From Desulfobacteraceae bacterium (GTDB taxonomy: Bacteria; Desulfobacterota; DSM-4660; Desulfatiglandales; Desulfatiglandaceae): a stretch of 36,771 bases of DNA. The DNA is taken from NCBI GenBank assembly GCA_030613055.1, contig JAUWMR010000042.1, positions 1-36,771 on the forward strand, read 5' to 3'. The position numbers and the translations under genes are program-made. Below are positions 33,210-36,771 of this stretch, in pieces (within the stretch, counting starts at the first letter, position 1; each line of letters starts with the position of its first letter). The notes beneath the pieces are model-generated. The model saw only the letters and a list, made by a program, of their open reading frames with translations, was not told where the DNA came from and did no database searches.

Positions 33210-34159
33210 TGGTCACGTACACGGATGAGATCAGGAAGACGGCTAAAAAACTACTTGAAGATAAGACCGTGGATGTATTTATTGGATACAAAAAGGGTAC
33301 GGTCCCTATGATGAACGAACCCGTACTGGTATCTGACGCTGATAAAGCGGATACGCTTTACTGGGACAGTTTCTGCGGGTTAAACCTTTGCAATTACCTG
33401 ACCAAAAGGACGGACAGGATAGGGATATTAGCCACTGGCTGCAATTCCAGGAACATTGTAACGCATATTATTGAGAATCAGATAAAGCGTGACCAGCTAT
33501 ATATTGTAGGTATCCCGTGTACCGGCATGATTGATCACAGGGCTGTATTAAGGGCGGTAAAGGAAAGGGAGATACTTGAGGTTACAGAAAACGGTGACAG
33601 CTTCACGGTTAAAGGGAATGATTTTAATGAGACATTTGATAAGAAGGAATATCTTCAGGCCAACTGTAAGACCTGCACGCACCGGAATCCTGTAGAATAT
33701 GACGAGGTAATAGGTACGCCTTTCGAGGAGCAGGAGGTGTCAGAGGCATACAGGGACGTAGAGAAGATAAAGGGCATGGCAAGTGATAAGAAGTGGGATT
33801 TTTTCACACAAATGATCTCAAACTGCATCAGGTGCTATGCCTGCCGGAATGCCTGTCCTTTATGTTACTGTCCCACGTGTTTTGTGGACGAATCCGGTCC
33901 CCAGTGGGTGGGGAAGAGCATTGATCCGACAGATACTATGACATTCCATATCTTAAGGGCCTATCATTGTGCCGGCAGGTGTACTGACTGTGGCGCATGT
34001 GAAAGGGCATGTCCTGTCGGTATTCCGGTAAGACAGTTTACCAGGAAGCTGAACAAGGATGTGTTTGATCTGTTTAAGTGGGAAGCAGGCCTTAGTTTAG
34101 ATGAAAGGCCGCCGTTAGATGTTTACAGACCGGATGATTATAATGATTTTATTCGGTGA
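33209..34159 (+). CDS. Flx/FrhB-like iron-sulfur oxidoreductase subunit (FlxC-like)
   Basis: 316 residues. The N-terminal 160 residues resemble the FrhB/FdhB-type fold (ILATGCNSRNIVTHIIENQI, YIVGIPCTGMIDHRAVLRAV, then CKTCTHRNPVEYDEVIG). The C-terminal part is a two-cluster ferredoxin: CIRCYACRNACP with CYCPTC, and CTDCGACERACPVGIP. Such subunits carry electrons between the NAD(P)-binding component and MvhD-HdrA. In the FlxABCD-HdrABC system of sulfate reducers the matching subunit would be FlxC; I assign this from gene order and cluster pattern. Starts inside the mvhD stop. Confidence 0.82.
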   Translation: MVTYTDEIRKTAKKLLEDKTVDVFIGYKKGTVPMMNEPVLVSDADKADTLYWDSFCGLNLCNYLTKRTDRIGILATGCNSRNIVTHIIENQIKRDQLYIVGIPCTGMIDHRAVLRAVKEREILEVTENGDSFTVKGNDFNETFDKKEYLQANCKTCTHRNPVEYDEVIGTPFEEQEVSEAYRDVEKIKGMASDKKWDFFTQMISNCIRCYACRNACPLCYCPTCFVDESGPQWVGKSIDPTDTMTFHILRAYHCAGRCTDCGACERACPVGIPVRQFTRKLNKDVFDLFKWEAGLSLDERPPLDVYRPDDYNDFIR

Positions 34160-34174
34160 TGACTTTGTTAATAA

Positions 34175-34429
34175 TTCACCGCAGAGTCGCGGAGGACGCA
34201 GAGATGAATGAATTTTCCTTTGCCGCTGAGAAAACGGCAAAGGGAAAACAGTCAGCAGCTTCGCTACGATATGAGCTTTGAGTTGCTATTGTTCAAGTTG
34301 ATAACTCAGTATAAATTACAGGTTTTGCAAGGACTCTACCCCCCGGGCTTTATTCTTTTTGCTTTCCGCCCTCTCAGCGGAAAGCAAAAAAGCAAGTAGT
34401 GCTCAGCGCTCTCAGCGTCTCTGCGGTAA
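34175..34429. repeat. Inverted-repeat element B (about 255 bp) between the FlxC- and FlxB-like genes
   Basis: The outer arms, 34175-34203 and 34402-34429, match at about 23 of 28 positions and are built of CGCAGAG/CGCGGAG-like 8- to 9-mers. Inside are two clean hairpins: CCTTTGCCG/CGGCAAAGG (34217-34225 with 34235-34243), and a 14-bp TTTTTGCTTTCCGC pairing with GCGGAAAGCAAAAA (34356-34369 with 34377-34390). There is no convincing gene: a 63-codon ORF at 34208-34399 consists of hairpin sequence. It fills most of the 295-nt gap. The architecture parallels elements A and C. Confidence 0.7.
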
Positions 34430-34454
34430 ATAAACAATTAAGAAGGTATATTCT

Positions 34455-35501
34455 ATGACACTCAAGCTATTCGCAAAGGAACAATGGTTAACGACCTTAG
34501 AAGGCCTTAAGGAGTCTTATAAGATATTTGTACCGGTCAGGGATGGTGATTTTCACACCTTCATGCCCTTAGATGAAGGCAAAAAGCCTGATTTTGATTA
34601 TCCAAACACGCGTCTTTCGCCCAAATCCTTAATATACCCCCAATCTGAGCGCATATTTGAATACAGTCTTGATGAGAGTGCTCCTGATGCCCATATCTTA
34701 AAGGAAACAGAAAAGGACTATTCACCAAGGGCGATTGTAGGGATCAGGCCGTGTGATGCCCATGCATTTAAGATTGTGGAGCTTAATTTTGACAGTCCTG
34801 AATATAAAGACCCGTGGTGGGTACAGAGGTATGAATCTACTGTCCTGATTGGTCTTGGGTGTAATGATCCTGTATCCACCTGTTTTTGCACCTCTGTTGG
34901 AGGTGGTCCCTTTGACGAGGATGGTCTCGATGTCATTTTATATGACTTAGGAGAGAGTTATCTTGCTAAGGGTCTGACGGACAAGGGTGAGGATTTTCTT
35001 GCAAAGGCCAAAGGTAGGACCAAGGCAGATGATGCTTCCATTAAACGTGCTGAGGAGTTGGCCAAATCCGCATCTGACAAGATTTCTGTGAATGTTCCCG
35101 TTGACAGGCTCAAAGATAAGGTAATAAACGAGCTTTTTGCTGCCTCGTTCTGGGAGGAAGTAGCCTTTTCGTGCATCAATTGCGGCACGTGCACCTATCT
35201 GTGTCCCACCTGCTGGTGTTTTGACATACAGGATGAGGTAATAGGAAAAGAGGGTGACCGGATCAAAAACTGGGACTCGTGCATGTTTCCGCTGTTTACG
35301 CTTCACGGTTCAGGACATAATCCCAGGGACAACAAGTTTCAGCGGGTACGCCAGAGGTTCATGCACAAGCTGAAGTATTATGTAGACAAATATGACAACG
35401 GTGTTCAGTGCTCCGGGTGCGGCCGGTGTGTGAGATATTGTCCCGTGAACATAGATATCAGGGAAGTATGTAAGTTGATGAACAGCTACAGAAGTGACTA
35501 A
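34455..35501 (+). CDS. Two-cluster iron-sulfur oxidoreductase subunit (FlxB/AsrA/HydB-like)
   Basis: 348 residues. The N-terminal domain has AIVGIRPCDAHAFKIVELNF and the cysteine group IGLGCNDPVSTCFCTSVGGG, typical of the sulfhydrogenase-beta/anaerobic sulfite reductase A family. Two [4Fe-4S] motifs follow: CINCGTCTYLCPTC and CSGCGRCVRYCPVNID. It probably relays electrons from the flavin NAD(P)H subunit encoded at the end of the window. The last codons (Ser-Asp-stop) lie inside the left arm of the inverted-repeat element that follows, so the insertion has redefined the C-terminus. Confidence 0.85.
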   Translation: MTLKLFAKEQWLTTLEGLKESYKIFVPVRDGDFHTFMPLDEGKKPDFDYPNTRLSPKSLIYPQSERIFEYSLDESAPDAHILKETEKDYSPRAIVGIRPCDAHAFKIVELNFDSPEYKDPWWVQRYESTVLIGLGCNDPVSTCFCTSVGGGPFDEDGLDVILYDLGESYLAKGLTDKGEDFLAKAKGRTKADDASIKRAEELAKSASDKISVNVPVDRLKDKVINELFAASFWEEVAFSCINCGTCTYLCPTCWCFDIQDEVIGKEGDRIKNWDSCMFPLFTLHGSGHNPRDNKFQRVRQRFMHKLKYYVDKYDNGVQCSGCGRCVRYCPVNIDIREVCKLMNSYRSD

Positions 35502-35926
35502 AGTGCACTAAAGTGACTAAAGTGAACTAAAGTTGTGGATAATAAGGAATTTTCAAAAGAACTCGAAAAGCGAACTAAAAGATTCTCAGCAAGAATAATT
35601 CGGTTGTCAACAAAATTACCCAATACGCCCGAAGGCAGGGTGGTGCGGAATCAAATCACTAAGGCGGGAACTTCTATTGGAGCAAATTACCGGGAAGCAA
35701 ATCGTGCCAGAAGCAAAGCAGATTTCAGGAGCAAGATTAAGATATGTGAAGGTGAAGCCAGTGAAACACAATATTGGTTGGAAGTAATTGTAGAGGTAAA
35801 TTGGCTCCCTTGGAAAAAAATAAAGGCTGAATATGAAGAATGCAGTGAATTACTTGCTATTTTTACGTCTATTGGAAAAGACCTTTAACTTTAGTCACTT
35901 CAAACTTTAGTCACTTTAGCTCACTT
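35492..35926. mobile_element. IVS-like inverted-repeat element C carrying an S23 ORF
   Basis: About 435 bp. The left arm (35492-35534) is a tandem of AGTGACTAA/AGTGCACTAA-type 9- to 10-mers; the right arm (35887-35926) is its imperfect reverse complement (ACTTTAGTCACTT, ACTTTAGTCACTTTAG). Between them is one ORF of the four-helix-bundle/S23 family, the protein encoded by intervening sequences of 23S rRNA in several bacteria. The layout, stem arms with an S23 ORF in the loop, is that of an IVS, but here it sits in a protein-coding operon. Confidence 0.7.
35535..35888 (+). CDS. Four-helix-bundle protein, S23/IVS family
   Basis: 117 residues from GTG at 35535; no strong ribosome site, since the start sits at the end of the repeat arm. 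SKELEKRTKRFSARIIRLST, then VVRNQITKAGTSIGANYREA, NRARSKADFRSKIKICEGEA and SETQYWLEVIVE are the conserved helices of the TIGR02436 type. The family has no proven biochemical role; it may bind the RNA stem of its own element. Full length, no frameshift. It separates two genes that belong to one enzyme complex, so it is an insertion, not a subunit. Confidence 0.88.
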   Translation: MDNKEFSKELEKRTKRFSARIIRLSTKLPNTPEGRVVRNQITKAGTSIGANYREANRARSKADFRSKIKICEGEASETQYWLEVIVEVNWLPWKKIKAEYEECSELLAIFTSIGKDL

Positions 35927-35947
35927 GTCTTAGAGGAGAACATTCCA

Positions 35948-36771
35948 TTGGAAAATCCGTATTTACCCTATCCGGTTCGTATAGATGATATTATTGTTGA
36001 GACGGAAGACAGGAATCTCAAGACCTTCAGGTTTGTCTTTTTGAATCCGGAAGATGAAAAGAGATTTTCTTACACCCCGGGTCAGTTTGCAGAGCTGTCC
36101 ATAGCCGGACAGGGAGAGATTCCCATTGGTATTGCGTCATCTCCTACTGAGAAGGGGTTTGTGACCTTTACGGTAAACAAGACCGGTGTTGTGACCACCC
36201 ATCTTCACAACATGAAGGAAGGGGATATCATGGGTATCAGGGGGCCTTTAGGCAACTGGTATCCGTGGGATGAGATGGAAGGCAAAAACGTGGTCATTAT
36301 AGGCGGTGGTTTTGCCTTTACCACATTAAGATCGAGTATCATCTATATGCTTGAGCCTGACAATCGTCCTAAGTTCAAGGACATTACCGTGGTATATGGT
36401 GCCAGAAGTCCCGGGCTGTTGCTTTACCGTGATGAGTTAGCCGAGTGGGAAAAAAGAGATGATATCAACATGCATATCACGGTGGATGCCACGGATGATC
36501 CTGACTGGAAATACAATGTAGGGTTTGTGCCCACTATTACGGAACAGAAGATCACCAGCTCTGAAAATGCCATTGCCATTGTGTGCGGCCCGCCTATTAT
36601 GATCAAGTTTACACAGCCAGTCCTGGAAAAATTAGGCTTCCCTCCCGACAGGATCATACTTTCCCTTGAGATGCGCATGAAGTGTGCTATCGGTATCTGT
36701 GGCAGGTGTAATATCGGCGATCAGTATGTCTGCAAGGACGGTCCCGTCTTCTCCCTGGCAAAATTGAAAAA
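35948..36771 (+). CDS. FAD/NAD(P)-binding oxidoreductase (FlxA/AsrB/HydG-like), cut by window edge
   Basis: 274 codons to the edge, from a TTG at 35948 with GAGGAG about 9 nt upstream. PYPVRIDDIIVETEDRN opens a ferredoxin-reductase-like FAD barrel (YTPGQFAEL, then IPIGIASSP, a variant of the RxYS flavin motif), followed by the NAD(P)-binding domain (VVIIGGGFAFTTLRSSIIYM, VVYGARSPGLLLYRDEL, AIVCGPPIMIKF). The last visible part, MKCAIGICGRCNIGDQYVC, binds a [2Fe-2S] cluster as in dihydroorotate dehydrogenase electron-transfer subunits. It would oxidise NAD(P)H and feed the FlxB/FlxC-like subunits and then MvhD-HdrA. The next codon(s) are outside the window. Confidence 0.88.
   Translation, partial: MENPYLPYPVRIDDIIVETEDRNLKTFRFVFLNPEDEKRFSYTPGQFAELSIAGQGEIPIGIASSPTEKGFVTFTVNKTGVVTTHLHNMKEGDIMGIRGPLGNWYPWDEMEGKNVVIIGGGFAFTTLRSSIIYMLEPDNRPKFKDITVVYGARSPGLLLYRDELAEWEKRDDINMHITVDATDDPDWKYNVGFVPTITEQKITSSENAIAIVCGPPIMIKFTQPVLEKLGFPPDRIILSLEMRMKCAIGICGRCNIGDQYVCKDGPVFSLAKLK

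Noticed and set aside
34208-34399. 63-codon ORF between the FlxC- and FlxB-like genes
   Set aside because: It is formed by the hairpins of element B, has low-complexity content and no ribosome site.

Overview
The window reads as chromosome from a strictly anaerobic, selenium-using bacterium, most likely a sulfate-reducing Desulfobacterota (former Deltaproteobacteria). The case rests on an Hdr/Flx electron-bifurcation locus, EtfAB, a branched-chain-type ABC transporter operon with an acyl-CoA ligase inside it, an ADP-forming acyl-CoA synthetase at the left edge, scattered GTCATTCCCGC-type palindromic repeats, and three genes with an in-frame TGA exactly where the family has a conserved Cys. 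The taxon is inferred; no marker gene is present.

Layout. 1-118: start of an acyl-CoA synthetase (ADP-forming), minus strand. 425-1693: minus-strand HTH/ImmA module with an autoregulatory promoter, followed by a mini-gene interrupted by an amber codon. 1741-2244: gene debris and an orphan terminator. 2382-8259: a type III-like restriction-modification locus in which an intact radC-mod-res cassette sits between the N-terminal stub of one methyltransferase and the C-terminal stub of a second, different Res. 8368-11417: YtqA-like radical SAM protein, an O6-alkylguanine-DNA alkyltransferase whose catalytic Cys codon is TGA (predicted selenocysteine), an unknown gene, a FmdB-like zinc ribbon, a putative metallopeptidase and tRNA-Met. 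11601-12742: two kinds of palindromic repeat around an unknown gene. 12883-15541: etfB-etfA and a TetR regulator with its operator. 15597-22610: liv-type operon (K, G, acyl-CoA ligase, H, M, F). 22663-27366: one uncharacterised 1567-residue protein. 27421-29548: a small unknown gene, a terminator, a MITE-like repeat, hdrB and hdrC. 29645 to the right edge: hdrA (Sec), mvhD/flxD (Sec) and three Flx-like oxidoreductase genes, the last cut by the window end.

How it fits together. The TetR/Etf/Liv/acyl-CoA ligase block looks like uptake and CoA activation of a carboxylic acid, with ETF taking electrons from acyl-CoA dehydrogenation. The Hdr-Flx block would couple NAD(P)H, ferredoxin and a disulfide/thiol couple by flavin-based bifurcation; hdrCB and hdrA diverge from overlapping promoters.

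Most notable: (i) the selenocysteine alkyltransferase, with a clean hairpin and AGGUA loop 20 nt after the UGA; (ii) two more selenoproteins (HdrA, MvhD) with hairpins at 22 nt; (iii) three of the gaps in the hdrA-flx operon each filled by an inverted-repeat element built of short tandem units, one of which carries an S23/four-helix-bundle ORF like those of 23S rRNA intervening sequences; (iv) the nested restriction-modification cassette swap; (v) the giant protein with methyltransferase-like and degenerate HD-like regions.
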